57,633 bases of DNA from Chitinophagales bacterium (GCA_026931325.1 JAIXLO010000014.1:1-57633); one strand, 5' to 3'; positions 45,306-55,056 are shown, counted from the first letter of the stretch. The notes: generated by a model from the letters alone, not told the origin. A program made the numbers and translations.

Positions 45306-46646
45306 TTAAGACATTTTAAAACTTTCAAGAAATTTAGTTGTAAAGTTTCCATTTCTAAAATCTTCGTTTTGCATTAATTGTAAATGAAAAGGAATAGTTG
45401 TTTTTACACCTTCAATTACATATTCACTCAAAGCTCTATACATTGTGTCAATAGCTTCTTCTCTTGTTCTTGCAACAGTTATTAATTTACCAATCATACT
45501 ATCGTAATAAGGAGGAATAACATATCCTGCATAAACATGACTATCTACACGTACACCATGACCACCAGGCGTGTGTAGGGTTGTTATTTTTCCAGGAGAA
45601 GGTCTAAAATCGTTGTAAGGGTCTTCTGCATTTATTCTACATTCAATAGCATACATTTCTGGTTCATAATTTTTACCAGATATTTTATCTCCTGCTGCAA
45701 TTTTTATTTGTTCTTTTATTAAATCAAAATTGATCACTTCTTCGGTTACGCAATGTTCTACTTGAATACGAGTATTCATTTCCATAAAGTAGAAGTTGCG
45801 ATGTTTATCTACCAAAAACTCAATAGTACCAACACTTTCATAATTAATAGCAGCAGCAGCTTTAATAGCAGCTTCTCCCATTGCTTTACGTAAATCTGGA
45901 GTCATAAAAGGAGAAGGGGATTCTTCAACTAATTTTTGATGTCTTCTTTGAATACTACAATCTCTTTCGCTCATGTGGCAATAATTACCATATTGGTCAC
46001 CTGCTACTTGAATTTCTATATGGCGTGGTTCTTCTACAAATTTTTCCATATAAATGCCATCATTTTTAAATGATGCAGCAGCTTCTGCCTTTGCAGTATC
46101 ATAAGCCTTTTCAAGGTCTTCTTCTTTCCATACAACTCTCATTCCTTTGCCACCACCTCCAGCAGTTGCTTTTAATATTATAGGATAACCAACTACATTT
46201 TTAGCTAAATCTTTTGCTTGTTCTACACTTTCTAATAATCCACCACTCCCAGGAACAACAGGCACACCAGCTGCTATCATAGTTTCTTTAGCAGTTATTT
46301 TATCGCCCATTTTATGAATCATTTCGGGTGTTGGTCCAATAAATTTTATTCCATGATCTTTACATATTTGAGAAAATTTTGCATTTTCTGCCAAAAAACC
46401 ATAACCAGGATGAATAGCATCTGCATTGGTAATTTCAGCAGCAGCCATAATGTGAGGAATATTCAAATAACTATCTGCACCAGCAGGTTTTCCTATACAT
46501 ACAGCTTCATCTGCAAAACGAACGTGTAAACTTTCTTTATCAGCAGTTGAATAAACAGCTACTGTTTTTATACCCATTTCTCTACAAGTACGAATTACTC
46601 TTAAAGCAATTTCTCCACGATTGGCAATTAATATTTTTTTGAACAT
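45306..46646 (-). CDS. accC: Acetyl-CoA carboxylase biotin carboxylase subunit
   Basis: 446 residues from the ATG at 46646 ([19 protein letters not shown]). Longer in-frame starts run into the inserted repeat and are not family sequence. Domains: biotin carboxylase N, ATP-grasp (GGGGKGMR loop, [12 protein letters not shown]) and C-terminal domain. It carboxylates biotin on AccB with bicarbonate and ATP, the first half-reaction of fatty-acid synthesis. In most genomes it directly follows accB; here an S23 gene intervenes. Confidence 0.96.
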   Translation of the reverse strand: MFKKILIANRGEIALRVIRTCREMGIKTVAVYSTADKESLHVRFADEAVCIGKPAGADSYLNIPHIMAAAEITNADAIHPGYGFLAENAKFSQICKDHGIKFIGPTPEMIHKMGDKITAKETMIAAGVPVVPGSGGLLESVEQAKDLAKNVVGYPIILKATAGGGGKGMRVVWKEEDLEKAYDTAKAEAAASFKNDGIYMEKFVEEPRHIEIQVAGDQYGNYCHMSERDCSIQRRHQKLVEESPSPFMTPDLRKAMGEAAIKAAAAINYESVGTIEFLVDKHRNFYFMEMNTRIQVEHCVTEEVINFDLIKEQIKIAAGDKISGKNYEPEMYAIECRINAEDPYNDFRPSPGKITTLHTPGGHGVRVDSHVYAGYVIPPYYDSMIGKLITVARTREEAIDTMYRALSEYVIEGVKTTIPFHLQLMQNEDFRNGNFTTKFLESFKMS

Positions 46647-46654
46647 AAGGTTAA

Positions 46655-46678
46655 TTTGAAAATTTGAAAATTTGAAAA
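46655..46678. repeat. Three tandem TTTGAAAA units
   Basis: TTTGAAAA is repeated three times without interruption, immediately upstream of the accC start codon (8 bases). The last two units form most of the left arm of the inverted repeat around the S23 gene. Confidence 0.85.
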
Positions 46679-46681
46679 TGG
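46661..46681 (+). repeat. Left arm of the inverted repeat flanking the S23 gene
   Basis: AATTTGAAAATTTGAAAATG followed by G. It matches the reverse complement of 47146-47166 at 18 of 21 positions. It lies 14 bases upstream of accC and 32 bases beyond the S23 stop codon. Confidence 0.7.
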
Positions 46682-46713
46682 TACAATTGGTTGTTTCCAT
46701 TAACATTTTCTCA

Positions 46714-47106
46714 TTAAACAATAAAATAATTAAATGAATAACTAAATGATGTTTTCTTTTTAGCGGTAGATAAAATTTTACCTAATACTTTATTTATTTC
46801 TTCAAGTTTTGTAATTAATAATTGGCAGTCAGGATAAGTTTTTGAATTATTGCAAATCCATAGCCAATATTGTGTTTCTTCTGCTTCTTTTACAGCAATT
46901 TTCATTTTATGAATAAAATCGGCTTTACTTTCTGCATTTTGTGCCTCCATTGCATTTGCCCCAATTGATGTTCCTGATTTTAATAATTGTTTTGAAAGAA
47001 CATATTTTTTATTTGCTTCTAATGTTTCGCAATAATCAACCACCATTAAAGCAAAATCAAAAGATAATTTTAAAATAGGATTATTTTCAAAAGCCTCTTT
47101 TTTCAT
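46714..47106 (-). CDS. Four-helix-bundle protein of the S23 (23S rRNA IVS-encoded) family
   Basis: 130 residues with four amphipathic helices. Hallmarks of the S23 family: [14 protein letters not shown], the [21 protein letters not shown] core, and [19 protein letters not shown]. Relatives occur inside intervening sequences of 23S rRNA genes and as Avd accessory proteins of diversity-generating retroelements. Here it is neither: it sits between accB and accC, flanked by an imperfect inverted repeat. It is basic with an aromatic tail and probably binds nucleic acid (inference). Confidence 0.88.
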   Translation of the reverse strand: MKKEAFENNPILKLSFDFALMVVDYCETLEANKKYVLSKQLLKSGTSIGANAMEAQNAESKADFIHKMKIAVKEAEETQYWLWICNNSKTYPDCQLLITKLEEINKVLGKILSTAKKKTSFSYSFNYFIV

Positions 47107-47145
47107 ATAGAAAATTTAATTCTTTAATTACATTTTCATATTGAG

Positions 47146-47166
47146 CCATTTGCTAATTTTCACATT
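47146..47166 (-). repeat. Right arm of the inverted repeat flanking the S23 gene
   Basis: On the minus strand this reads AATGTGAAAATTAGCAAATG then G, 18 of 21 identical to the plus-strand left arm at 46661-46681, and a few further inward bases (CAAT) also match. It begins 4 bases after the accB stop codon. Confidence 0.7.
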
Positions 47167-47170
47167 GCAA

Positions 47171-47659
47171 TTATGGTTCTACTAAAAATAAAGGTTGGTC
47201 ATATTCTACAGGGCTTGCATCATCTACTAAAACTTTTACAATTCTTCCTTTTACATCACACTCAATTTCGTTGAAAAGCTTCATTGCTTCAATAATACAA
47301 ACAACTTTACCTGGAGAAACTTCTGTTCCTACTTCTACAAAAGGAGGTTTGTCTGGTGCAGATTTTCTGTAAAAAGTGCCTATCATTGGGCTTTTTATGG
47401 TAATTAAATTATCTGCTTTTGGTGCTGCTGGTATTGAAGGAGTAGCAGGTGCTGCAGCTTGTGCTTGTGTTTGTATAGGTGCAGATAATTGAGAAGCAAG
47501 GTTATAAACCTGAGCAGGTGGTGTAGGTGCTGCAACTGTTACAACTTGTTCTTCTTTTTGTTTAATGGTTACTTTACCATCTTTGTCTTCAATACTTATT
47601 TCCCCAATATTACTTTTATTGATAATTTTAATGAGTTCGTGAATTTGTTTTAAATCCAT
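47171..47659 (-). CDS. accB: Biotin carboxyl carrier protein of acetyl-CoA carboxylase
   Basis: 162 residues. The N-terminal helical part (IHELIKIINKSNIGEISIEDKDG) is followed by an Ala/Pro-rich linker (about 40-85) and the biotinyl domain with the biotinylated lysine in IIEAMKLFNEIE (K127). It carries CO2 from AccC to the carboxyltransferase. It is the first gene of an acc unit broken by the S23 insertion. Confidence 0.95.
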   Translation of the reverse strand: MDLKQIHELIKIINKSNIGEISIEDKDGKVTIKQKEEQVVTVAAPTPPAQVYNLASQLSAPIQTQAQAAAPATPSIPAAPKADNLITIKSPMIGTFYRKSAPDKPPFVEVGTEVSPGKVVCIIEAMKLFNEIECDVKGRIVKVLVDDASPVEYDQPLFLVEP

Positions 47660-48010
47660 AAAGCAAGTTTTAGGAGGTTAAAATTGATTAATTAAAATTG
47701 CATTTTACAGTTATTTTGTTTTGATGCAAGAAAGCAAAATAGTGAAAATGTAGTCAAAATTGCAAGTTTTTTATTAAATATTGCTGTCTTTTAAAGAAAA
47801 AGATAAAAAAATTGTATTGCTATTTTTAATAGAAATTAAAAAGATGGCAATATTTTCTACAATTATATCTCAAAATATATAGATAAATTTCGTTAAGCAA
47901 TTATGAAAATACTTACACTTTATTTCAGTATTTAATAGTATGTTTTTCATGTTTATAACAAAAAAGGGGCTGCCTATTAATGCAGCCCCTTCAAAAAAAT
48001 ATACTAATTA
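47660..48010. other. 350-base intergenic region
   Basis: AT-rich spacer upstream of accB and downstream of susD. Apart from the susD terminator (47966-47995) I see no ORF, RNA gene or exact -7 box here; the accB promoter must lie in it but could not be identified. Confidence 0.5.
47966..47995 (-). terminator. Terminator of the susC-susD unit
   Basis: GGGGCTGC (47966-47973) and GCAGCCCC (47982-47989) form a perfect GC-rich 8-bp stem with an 8-nt loop; a T-rich run follows on the minus strand. It lies just after the susD stop codon. Confidence 0.88.
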
Positions 48011-49603
48011 TTAATAATTAGGATTTTGATCGTAGTTATTATTTTGTTGAGTTTCTCCAATTGGAATAGGCCATACAAATTTAAAACTACTATAAGGTAA
48101 TGCTGGAACAGCTTTAGTTATTGTAACACCACCAGCACAGTTAAACATTGCTGCTGTTGCTGCACCTGTACCAACTTTTGCAGGAATACCACCCCCAGGT
48201 ATAGGAGCAAAATCATTATCTTTTGCTAAACGAGAAATATCTCCCCAACGTTTTCCTTCTGCTAAAAATTCAATTCTTCTTTCTTTTAAAATTGCAGCTA
48301 TTAAATCATTTTTAGCAGCAAAACTAGCAACAGTATATTGGTCTGCAGCATTAGTAACAGATCTATTACGAACTGCATTTAATAAATCTACTGCAGTTGA
48401 TGAAACAGTAGCAGAAGTTCTTGCATTAGCTTCAGCTAACATTAGTAATACCTCTGCATATCTAATTTGTGGTGCAGCATCTGAAGAGTTTGCATAGTCT
48501 CTGTACTTAGTTGTATAAACTGCACCAGTTGCAGTGCGATATAAAGATGTTCTTCTTAAATCTGTACATTTCCAGTCAGCATCGCTCCATATAATTGGGC
48601 TTACTCTTACTAAACCTCTAGCACCAAGTGCTGGGTCTCCTAGCATATTAGGAAGGGCTCCATTAACACCAGGATTATCAGTAGCTGCATTTTTAATTGA
48701 GAATAAATTTTCTGTAGAAGTATTATTTGCAAAAGGACCATCAGGTGTTGCAGTTAATTTCCATCCACCTATTGGGCTTGTATAATTAGGAGCAGTTCCT
48801 GAAACAATTTTAGCACCTTCTGAAATTACTCCAGCCCAATCTCCCATGTGCATTTTAACACGCATTTTTAAAGCTATTGCACTAGCTTTTGTTGCTCTGT
48901 AAGTGCTAAGTCCTGCTCCAGATTGTGTAGCTGGTAAATTTGCTTCAGCAAAGTCTAAGTCTGCTAAAATTTTAGTATAAGTATCAGCTACAGTAACTGT
49001 AGAACGCTTAATTGCTCTTGCAGCAGCTGCAGTTGCATCGCTGTTTACAGCAAAATCACGATAAATAATACCCATTTGATTACCATTACCATCAGCATAA
49101 GGTCTTGAGAAGTTTAGAACTAAATCATGATGACCAAGAGCTCTTAAAAAACGACATTCTGCTTCAAATTGAGACGCTGTTGCTGTAGATATAATACCCT
49201 TAACACCTGCATCTTTAACACCATCTATTGTTAGGTTAGCCTTATTAACCATACTATAAATAGTTTGAAACATATAACTACAATTAGGAGAAGCATTATT
49301 ATAAGTAGCCTCATAAGTTATTTGATAAAAAGCTGCTTGGTTAAGCATATCTTCTCCTCTCATATCACCTTGTTCTATATTAGCTGCTCCAAAAGGATAG
49401 CCTCTTACAGCACCACCAAGGTAAAAGCCTGATTGTGCTGCATCATATACACCATATAATGCTAATAAACATCTGTCTTCACTTGAAAAGGCAGATTGAT
49501 CAGAAAATGAAGAGTACGGTTGTAACTCTAGAGTTTTTTTCTCGCAAGAACTCAAACAAATGCTTCCTGCGATTAAAACTGCTGAAAATATTTTAAGTTT
49601 CAT
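48011..49603 (-). CDS. SusD/RagB-family outer-membrane lipoprotein
   Basis: 530 residues. It has a lipoprotein signal with lipobox LSSC (C20), SusD-like N-terminal TPR region and C-terminal domain ending in the family pattern ILKERRIEFLAEGKRWGDISRL, then NYDQNPNY. SusD proteins form the lid on the SusC barrel and capture glycans or peptides at the cell surface. It follows susC by 25 bases. No glycoside hydrolase, peptidase or anti-sigma factor is next to the pair, so the substrate is unknown. Confidence 0.95.
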   Translation of the reverse strand: MKLKIFSAVLIAGSICLSSCEKKTLELQPYSSFSDQSAFSSEDRCLLALYGVYDAAQSGFYLGGAVRGYPFGAANIEQGDMRGEDMLNQAAFYQITYEATYNNASPNCSYMFQTIYSMVNKANLTIDGVKDAGVKGIISTATASQFEAECRFLRALGHHDLVLNFSRPYADGNGNQMGIIYRDFAVNSDATAAAARAIKRSTVTVADTYTKILADLDFAEANLPATQSGAGLSTYRATKASAIALKMRVKMHMGDWAGVISEGAKIVSGTAPNYTSPIGGWKLTATPDGPFANNTSTENLFSIKNAATDNPGVNGALPNMLGDPALGARGLVRVSPIIWSDADWKCTDLRRTSLYRTATGAVYTTKYRDYANSSDAAPQIRYAEVLLMLAEANARTSATVSSTAVDLLNAVRNRSVTNAADQYTVASFAAKNDLIAAILKERRIEFLAEGKRWGDISRLAKDNDFAPIPGGGIPAKVGTGAATAAMFNCAGGVTITKAVPALPYSSFKFVWPIPIGETQQNNNYDQNPNY

Positions 49604-49628
49604 ATTTTAAGTTTTTACAGTTAAAAAA

Positions 49629-52600
49629 TTAGAAGCCAACATTTAAACCAAAAGAAATTGTTCTTGCTTGAGGAATAGTATTATAATCTAAACCTCTTGA
49701 ATCAATGTTGTCTGGGTCAATGCCTTTATATTTTGTGATTAATAATAGATTTTGTCCTTGTACAAATATTCTGAAAGATTTTACATAAGAGTTTGTCCAT
49801 TTATTCAAATATTTACCTTCTATGTCATAGCTAATTTGCAAATTATCTAATCTAAAGAAATTACCACTTTCAACAAATCTATCAACTGCTTGTTGGTTTA
49901 AGTTTGTAAAGTTATCTCTACCATACCAAAGACGAGGTACGCTTGTTACGTCACCAGGTTTAGTCCATCTGTCTAAGATAGCTGTTCCATTATTCATAAA
50001 TCCTTGGTTAAGTAATGATTCTTGTTTTGTAAGATTCATGATTTTATTTCCTCCAGAGAATCTCCATAACATATCAAAAGTAAATTGTTTGTAACGAATA
50101 GTACTTGTAATACCACCAAACCACTTAGGTAAACTACTTCCTAAAATATCTCTATCAGAAGCTGCTAATGTAGATGCTGCTCCTACTGTTCCACTATTAA
50201 TATCAGAAATTAGGAAGTAAGATGAGTTTGTAATATTACCCATTACTAATGTACCATCTGCTTTATAGTAAACAGGGTTTCCATTAGTGCTGTTTACACC
50301 AGCAAAATGGTAGCCATATAGTGCATTAATTGGTTGTCCTACTCTTAAAATATTGTAATTTCCTGTACCATTAGTAACAATTACATCTTGATCTAAGTAA
50401 AGAGATTTTACAATATTATTTTGAGTTGTAAAGTTTACACCAAAATCCCAAGAGAAGTCTTTTTGACGAATTATATTAGCATTGATGGCTAACTCAATTC
50501 CTTTATTTTCCATATTACCTATGTTTTGGTAAATTTGATTACCAGGAACACCAAATGATGGTGGTTGAGGAGCTGCTAATACTAAATTATTATTATTGTT
50601 TTTATAATAGTCAAAAGTAATGTTCAATCTATTGTTTAATAATCCAACATCAAATCCAAATCCAAGTTTATCATTTGTTTCCCATTGTAATCCAGGGTTT
50701 CCTGCTTGAGCTGCTGCAATACCACTAAGAGCTCCATAAGGGGCACTACCATATAAACTTAAAAAAGGGAAACCACCTCCAGCAATATCGGCATTACCAA
50801 CTCTTGCCCAAGATGCTCTAACTCTAAATTCATTTATAACATTTGAAATATTGCTTTTTTTCCAGAATTCTTCGTTTGAAACTCTATATCCTAAAGAGAA
50901 TCCTGGAAAAGTACCAAATCTATTATCTTTTGCAAATCTAGATAAACCATCTCTTCTTAATGAAACTGAAACAAAATAAGTTCCATTATAATCATAGTTC
51001 AAACGACCAAAGTATGAAACAAATCCTGGACCATCGCTGTAACTACCACTTGATTGTTGAGTACCATAACTGTTACTAATAACATTTGTTTGTTGGAAGA
51101 ATGGATCTGAAATGTTTGTTCCTATAGCCTGAAAACTATTAGCAGTTTGCATTTGATTTTCGTAACCTAAAGTAGCATAAATATTATGCTGTTTAAATGA
51201 CTTGCTGATGTTGAAATAATTCTGTAAAGTATATCTTAACTGATTAGCTGCTTGATTTTGAACTCTACCTAAACTACCTCTACCATCACCATGTTTAGGG
51301 TCATAACTTAAATATTCATCCAAATTAATATAATCAATATTTGCTTTGAAATTATAAGTTAACCAACTTAATGGTTTTATTTCTACACCAAGATTATTTA
51401 TTACTCTGTGCTTTTTACTAGAAAATTTATTTTTAGCTAACACATAAGCTATATTAGTATAGTTATTTTCTATTATTTTGGTATTAGCATCACTACCTAA
51501 TGCTGCTCCATCTGGTGTAACATTAAAATAGTCAAACTGAGGAAGTGCAGGATTCATTACTCTTACGTTTGGCAATGCTCTTAACACGTTTGCAGTTGCA
51601 CCAGATAATGAATTACCACCATTATTTTGGTCAGAATCTTCTGTTCTTGACAAAGTAATATAGTTGCTAATTTTAAGCCATTTATTTACTTTTTGCTCAA
51701 TATTAGCTCTTATATTGTATCTCTTAAAAGTATTGGTGAAAACCAATCCTTGTTGATTTGTATAGTTTAAAGAAACAAAATAAGTTGTTTTATCTGTTCC
51801 TCCATCTATTGATAAATTATGTACTGAAGATTTTGCACTTTTTCTATAAACATAAGCTTGCCAATCTGTGTTTGTATTTTCTGAGTTCATAAATGCAGCA
51901 GCAGCTTGACCAGCATTGGTTAATTTTTCATTTGCAATTGTTACAAACTCTTGTGCATTTAATAAATCAAACTTTTTACTTGGTTTAGAAAAACCTTGAA
52001 CGAAACTGTAGTTTACATTTAGTTTTCCAGCTTTACCTTTTTTGGTAGTAATCATTATTACGCCATTAGCTGCTCTTGAGCCATAAATAGCGGTAGCACT
52101 ACCATCTTTTAAAACTTCTATTGATTCAACATCGGCAGAGTTGATATTTGATAAAAGGTTATCATTGGTATAACCTGCAAATCCACCAGACTCCATTGGA
52201 ACTCCATCTAATACAAATAGTGGAGAAGAGCTACCATTAATAGAGTTTACACCACGTATTCTAATACGAGGCGGAGCATTTACAAGACCACTTGAATTAG
52301 TAACTAATACTCCCGAAGCTCTACCTCCTAATTGTTTGTCAATACTAGGAGTTACTAAAGTTGCAATAGGAGCAGGATTTACTTTACTAATGGATCCTGT
52401 TACCTCTTTTTTCTTTTGTACACCATAACCAACCACAACAACTTCTTCTAAATTAGAAGTAGTTGATTGAAGCCTTACGGATACATTAGATGAACTTGAA
52501 ATTGACACTTCTACTGTTTCGTGATTAACAGAAGAAATAATCAATCTCTTGGCTGTTTCTGGTACTTTAAGAGAGAAAGTACCATCGTTGGCAGTTGTTG

Positions 52601-52754
52601 TACCAATGGTTGTTCCTTTTACAACAACTGAAGCATTTGCAATTGCTGCACCTGCCTCGTCAGTAACTTTACCTGTTACTGTACGTGAGTTTTGAGACAG
52701 TAGCTGACCTATAAATAGGAAAAAGCTAACTACCATTAGGGCGAATTTTCTCAT
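49629..52754 (-). CDS. SusC/RagA-family TonB-linked outer-membrane protein
   Basis: 1041 residues. It has a signal peptide, a CarboxypepD_reg-like domain (about 22-105, VTGKVTDEAGAAIANASVVVKG), the SusC signature EEVVVVGYGVQKKKEVTGS at the plug, then the 22-strand barrel ending in an aromatic (SFGLNVGF). It imports nutrients bound by SusD using TonB energy. The ATG at 52754 is followed by the signal peptide. The 136-base region upstream has no exact -7 box; the closest is TATTATTG. Confidence 0.96.
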   Translation of the reverse strand: MRKFALMVVSFFLFIGQLLSQNSRTVTGKVTDEAGAAIANASVVVKGTTIGTTTANDGTFSLKVPETAKRLIISSVNHETVEVSISSSSNVSVRLQSTTSNLEEVVVVGYGVQKKKEVTGSISKVNPAPIATLVTPSIDKQLGGRASGVLVTNSSGLVNAPPRIRIRGVNSINGSSSPLFVLDGVPMESGGFAGYTNDNLLSNINSADVESIEVLKDGSATAIYGSRAANGVIMITTKKGKAGKLNVNYSFVQGFSKPSKKFDLLNAQEFVTIANEKLTNAGQAAAAFMNSENTNTDWQAYVYRKSAKSSVHNLSIDGGTDKTTYFVSLNYTNQQGLVFTNTFKRYNIRANIEQKVNKWLKISNYITLSRTEDSDQNNGGNSLSGATANVLRALPNVRVMNPALPQFDYFNVTPDGAALGSDANTKIIENNYTNIAYVLAKNKFSSKKHRVINNLGVEIKPLSWLTYNFKANIDYINLDEYLSYDPKHGDGRGSLGRVQNQAANQLRYTLQNYFNISKSFKQHNIYATLGYENQMQTANSFQAIGTNISDPFFQQTNVISNSYGTQQSSGSYSDGPGFVSYFGRLNYDYNGTYFVSVSLRRDGLSRFAKDNRFGTFPGFSLGYRVSNEEFWKKSNISNVINEFRVRASWARVGNADIAGGGFPFLSLYGSAPYGALSGIAAAQAGNPGLQWETNDKLGFGFDVGLLNNRLNITFDYYKNNNNNLVLAAPQPPSFGVPGNQIYQNIGNMENKGIELAINANIIRQKDFSWDFGVNFTTQNNIVKSLYLDQDVIVTNGTGNYNILRVGQPINALYGYHFAGVNSTNGNPVYYKADGTLVMGNITNSSYFLISDINSGTVGAASTLAASDRDILGSSLPKWFGGITSTIRYKQFTFDMLWRFSGGNKIMNLTKQESLLNQGFMNNGTAILDRWTKPGDVTSVPRLWYGRDNFTNLNQQAVDRFVESGNFFRLDNLQISYDIEGKYLNKWTNSYVKSFRIFVQGQNLLLITKYKGIDPDNIDSRGLDYNTIPQARTISFGLNVGF

Positions 52755-52890
52755 GTGTTTAGGTTTTTTTAAAATTGTTTATACAATAATAACAGTTTAT
52801 TAACAGAATATGACATTTTTTTTTAAAAAAATGCTGCATAAACAATTCTTTTTTTACAAAAACAAGCAAAAATTCATTTATCCTTCTTAC

Positions 52891-53277
52891 TTACACTCTC
52901 AATTCTAATATAGGATCCCAAAGCAGTTTTTCAAAATCTATTACTTTATCTTCTTTTACCAATATTCCCTCCTTCTTTAATAATTTTTCCATTTTTTCTG
53001 GTGTTTCAAAGTGCATTTTGCCAGTTAACATTCCATTTCTATTTACCACACGATGTGCAGGTACTTTTGGTTTTACTGTATGAGCAACATTCATTGCCCA
53101 ACCAACCATTCTTGCACTCATTTTAGTTCCTAAATATTTTGCAATAGCTCCATAGGTGGTAACTCTTCCTTTGGGAATTAATCTTGCAACATCATGTACA
53201 TCATTAAAAAAAGAATATTTTTTTTTAGACGTGTTGTTGATTAACGTATCTATTTTTTTATTTTTCAACCTTATCAA
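52891..53277 (-). CDS. Alkyltransferase-like protein (MGMT family without catalytic Cys)
   Basis: 128 residues, the DNA-binding domain of O6-methylguanine methyltransferases: VARLIPKGRVTTYGAIAKYLG, SARMVGWAMN, then VPAHRVVNRNG. The usual PCHRV active site reads PAHRV, with Ala74 in place of the alkyl-accepting cysteine. Such ATL proteins bind alkylated bases and hand them to nucleotide-excision repair rather than repair them. It overlaps the DUF5522 gene by 20 bases, at the end of the meaB-trmB run. Confidence 0.88.
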   Translation of the reverse strand: MIRLKNKKIDTLINNTSKKKYSFFNDVHDVARLIPKGRVTTYGAIAKYLGTKMSARMVGWAMNVAHTVKPKVPAHRVVNRNGMLTGKMHFETPEKMEKLLKKEGILVKEDKVIDFEKLLWDPILELRV

Positions 53278-53455
53278 TTATTTGTTTGGTTAACAAATTA
53301 GTTTTTAAAGGTTCTGGCACACTTTCAAATTCATAAGGACAATGTCTGCAACCATTACCACAGCAATAGCCTTTATCTAAATGATATTTTTTTGTAAAAA
53401 CAATAAAACTATTTTCATAATAAAAATCAACTCCTTCAATAAGAGGCTTGTTCAT
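53258..53455 (-). CDS. DUF5522 small Cys-rich protein
   Basis: 65 residues with the DUF5522 core KGYCCGNGCRHCPYEF: four cysteines in CC-x3-C-x2-C that could bind zinc or an Fe-S cluster. Function unknown. It overlaps trmB at its start and the ATL gene at its end, 20 bases each, so the four genes meaB-trmB-DUF5522-ATL are likely co-transcribed. Confidence 0.85.
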   Translation of the reverse strand: MNKPLIEGVDFYYENSFIVFTKKYHLDKGYCCGNGCRHCPYEFESVPEPLKTNLLTKQIIDKVEK

Positions 53456-54140
53456 GCAAAATTGTTTTTAATGTTGTATCTAATTCTATCGGTAATTCTT
53501 TATTTATTTTAAATTGTAAATAATGAATACGATTGCTTTGAGCTATATCTAAAGACTCATAATGTGTTTTAATTTTTAGTTCTTCAGAAATATTTTGTTG
53601 TGTATAAGCATCTTCATAATCTACCAACAATTCTAAGCCATAAAGCTTAATAACTGTTTTAGTAAATTGATATAAGTTTGGGCTATCTGTTTTTAAATGA
53701 ATAACTCCATTGGGTTTTAAAATTTGCTGATATAATCTTAAAAACTTTGGGTGTGTTAATCTTTTCTTTGCTTTGCTTAAACGTAATTGAGGGTCTGGAA
53801 AAGTAATCCAAATTTCTTGTACTTCATTGTTTGAAAAATAGTTGTTTATTTTATCAATCTCTGCTCTTAAAAATGCAATATTGTTTAAGTCTTCATCTAA
53901 AGCAGTTTTTGCACCACGCCAAATTCTATTTCCTTTAATATCTACACCAATAAAGTTTCTATCAGCATACATTCTTCCAAGTCCAACACTATATTCACCT
54001 TTACCACAAGCTAATTCTAAAGTTATGGGATGATTGTTTTTAAAAAATAAATGCCAATTTTCCTGCATATTTTCTGGATGTTCCAAAACATTTGCAAAAG
54101 TTTTGATGGCATTAAAACGAATAAGTTTTTTTTGTCCCAT
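53436..54140 (-). CDS. trmB: tRNA (guanine-N7)-methyltransferase TrmB
   Basis: 234 residues from the ATG at 54140 (MGQKKLIRFNAI), which avoids overlap with meaB and matches the family start better than the ATG at 54182. The SAM site reads LELACGKGEYSVGLGR; later motifs FIGVDIKGNRIWRGAK and EIWITFPDPQLR (Trp-x2-Phe-Pro-Asp-Pro signature) are clear. It makes m7G46 in tRNA. Confidence 0.94.
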   Translation of the reverse strand: MGQKKLIRFNAIKTFANVLEHPENMQENWHLFFKNNHPITLELACGKGEYSVGLGRMYADRNFIGVDIKGNRIWRGAKTALDEDLNNIAFLRAEIDKINNYFSNNEVQEIWITFPDPQLRLSKAKKRLTHPKFLRLYQQILKPNGVIHLKTDSPNLYQFTKTVIKLYGLELLVDYEDAYTQQNISEELKIKTHYESLDIAQSNRIHYLQFKINKELPIELDTTLKTILHEQASY

Positions 54141-54168
54141 AAAATTTGATGATAATAAAATTCTTTCT

Positions 54169-55056
54169 CTAATATTTTTCAATCAGCCTATACATATTGG
54201 TTTCAGTACTATGCTCAATTTGTTCTTTTAGTAATTTTTTGTTGATGTCTTTCATTCTTTTATGCTGAATTAATTGATAAGCTTTTTCTGCTAAGAGCCA
54301 ATATTTTTTATCTGTAGAAATAATGTGTTGTTGATGAGGTAAAATTTTTTCTAACAATTCTGCTGCTCCTTGTTTTTGAGAAGCAACTGTTTTTATAACA
54401 GGTATATGATATTGTTTTTGTACAAATGAAGGTGCCAACATTTGTCTTAAATTTTTTACAAACACATCAGCATCTGGTCTATCTGCTTTGTTTACAACAA
54501 ATATATCAGCAATTTCCATTAAGCCTGCTTTCATAGTTTGTACTTCATCTCCAGCTTCTGGTACAACTACAACAATGGTTGTATCTGCAAGTCCTGCAAT
54601 TTCAATTTCACTTTGACCAACACCAACAGTTTCAACAATAATAAAATCAAAAGGAGTTATTTTTAAAACATCTGTTATCTCAATAATTTTTGGATGCAAC
54701 CCTCCTAAGCTGCCTCTTGTGGCTAATGAACGAATGAATACATTTTTATTATTATACCATTCACTCATTCTTATTCTATCGCCTAAATCTGCTCCTAAAT
54801 TAAATGGAGAAGAAGGATCAACACAAACAACAGCAACACTTTTTTGTTGAGTAATAATTTCGCCAATTAAAGCATCTGTTAAAGTGCTTTTCCCAGCTCC
54901 TGGTGGTCCTGTAATTCCAATAATTTTTGTTGAAGAATTTGGAAGTTGTTTTAAAAATTCTTCATAGCCATTATATTCATTTTCTATTAAAGAAATACAA
55001 CGAGCCAATGATTTAACATCGCCTTTTTGTATTTGCTGTAATAGTTGTTCAAACAT
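54169..55056 (-). CDS. meaB: Methylmalonyl-CoA mutase-associated GTPase MeaB
   Basis: 295 residues, G3E GTPase. P-loop GPPGAGKSTL (50-59), followed by VVCVDPSSPFNLGADLGDRIRM, the DxxG-like ETVGVGQSE and NKAD for guanine. It guards and reloads the B12 cofactor of methylmalonyl-CoA mutase. Mutase genes are not in the window. A candidate -7 box (TATTTTTG, minus, 55083-55090) is 26 bases upstream. Confidence 0.94.
   Translation of the reverse strand: MFEQLLQQIQKGDVKSLARCISLIENEYNGYEEFLKQLPNSSTKIIGITGPPGAGKSTLTDALIGEIITQQKSVAVVCVDPSSPFNLGADLGDRIRMSEWYNNKNVFIRSLATRGSLGGLHPKIIEITDVLKITPFDFIIVETVGVGQSEIEIAGLADTTIVVVVPEAGDEVQTMKAGLMEIADIFVVNKADRPDADVFVKNLRQMLAPSFVQKQYHIPVIKTVASQKQGAAELLEKILPHQQHIISTDKKYWLLAEKAYQLIQHKRMKDINKKLLKEQIEHSTETNMYRLIEKY

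Noticed and set aside
46655-46678. Tandem TTTGAAAA units as a CRISPR or phase-variation tract
   Set aside because: Only three 8-bp units, no spacers, and outside the accC coding region; better explained as part of the inverted-repeat arm.
46647-46721. 25-residue N-terminal extension of AccC
   Set aside because: It is a read-through of the inverted-repeat spacer; the family start is [12 protein letters not shown] at 46646.
53034-53070. PAHRV read as a sequencing error for PCHRV
   Set aside because: Cys to Ala needs two base changes (TGC/TGT to GCA here), so a single error cannot explain it; Cys-less ATL proteins are a known family.
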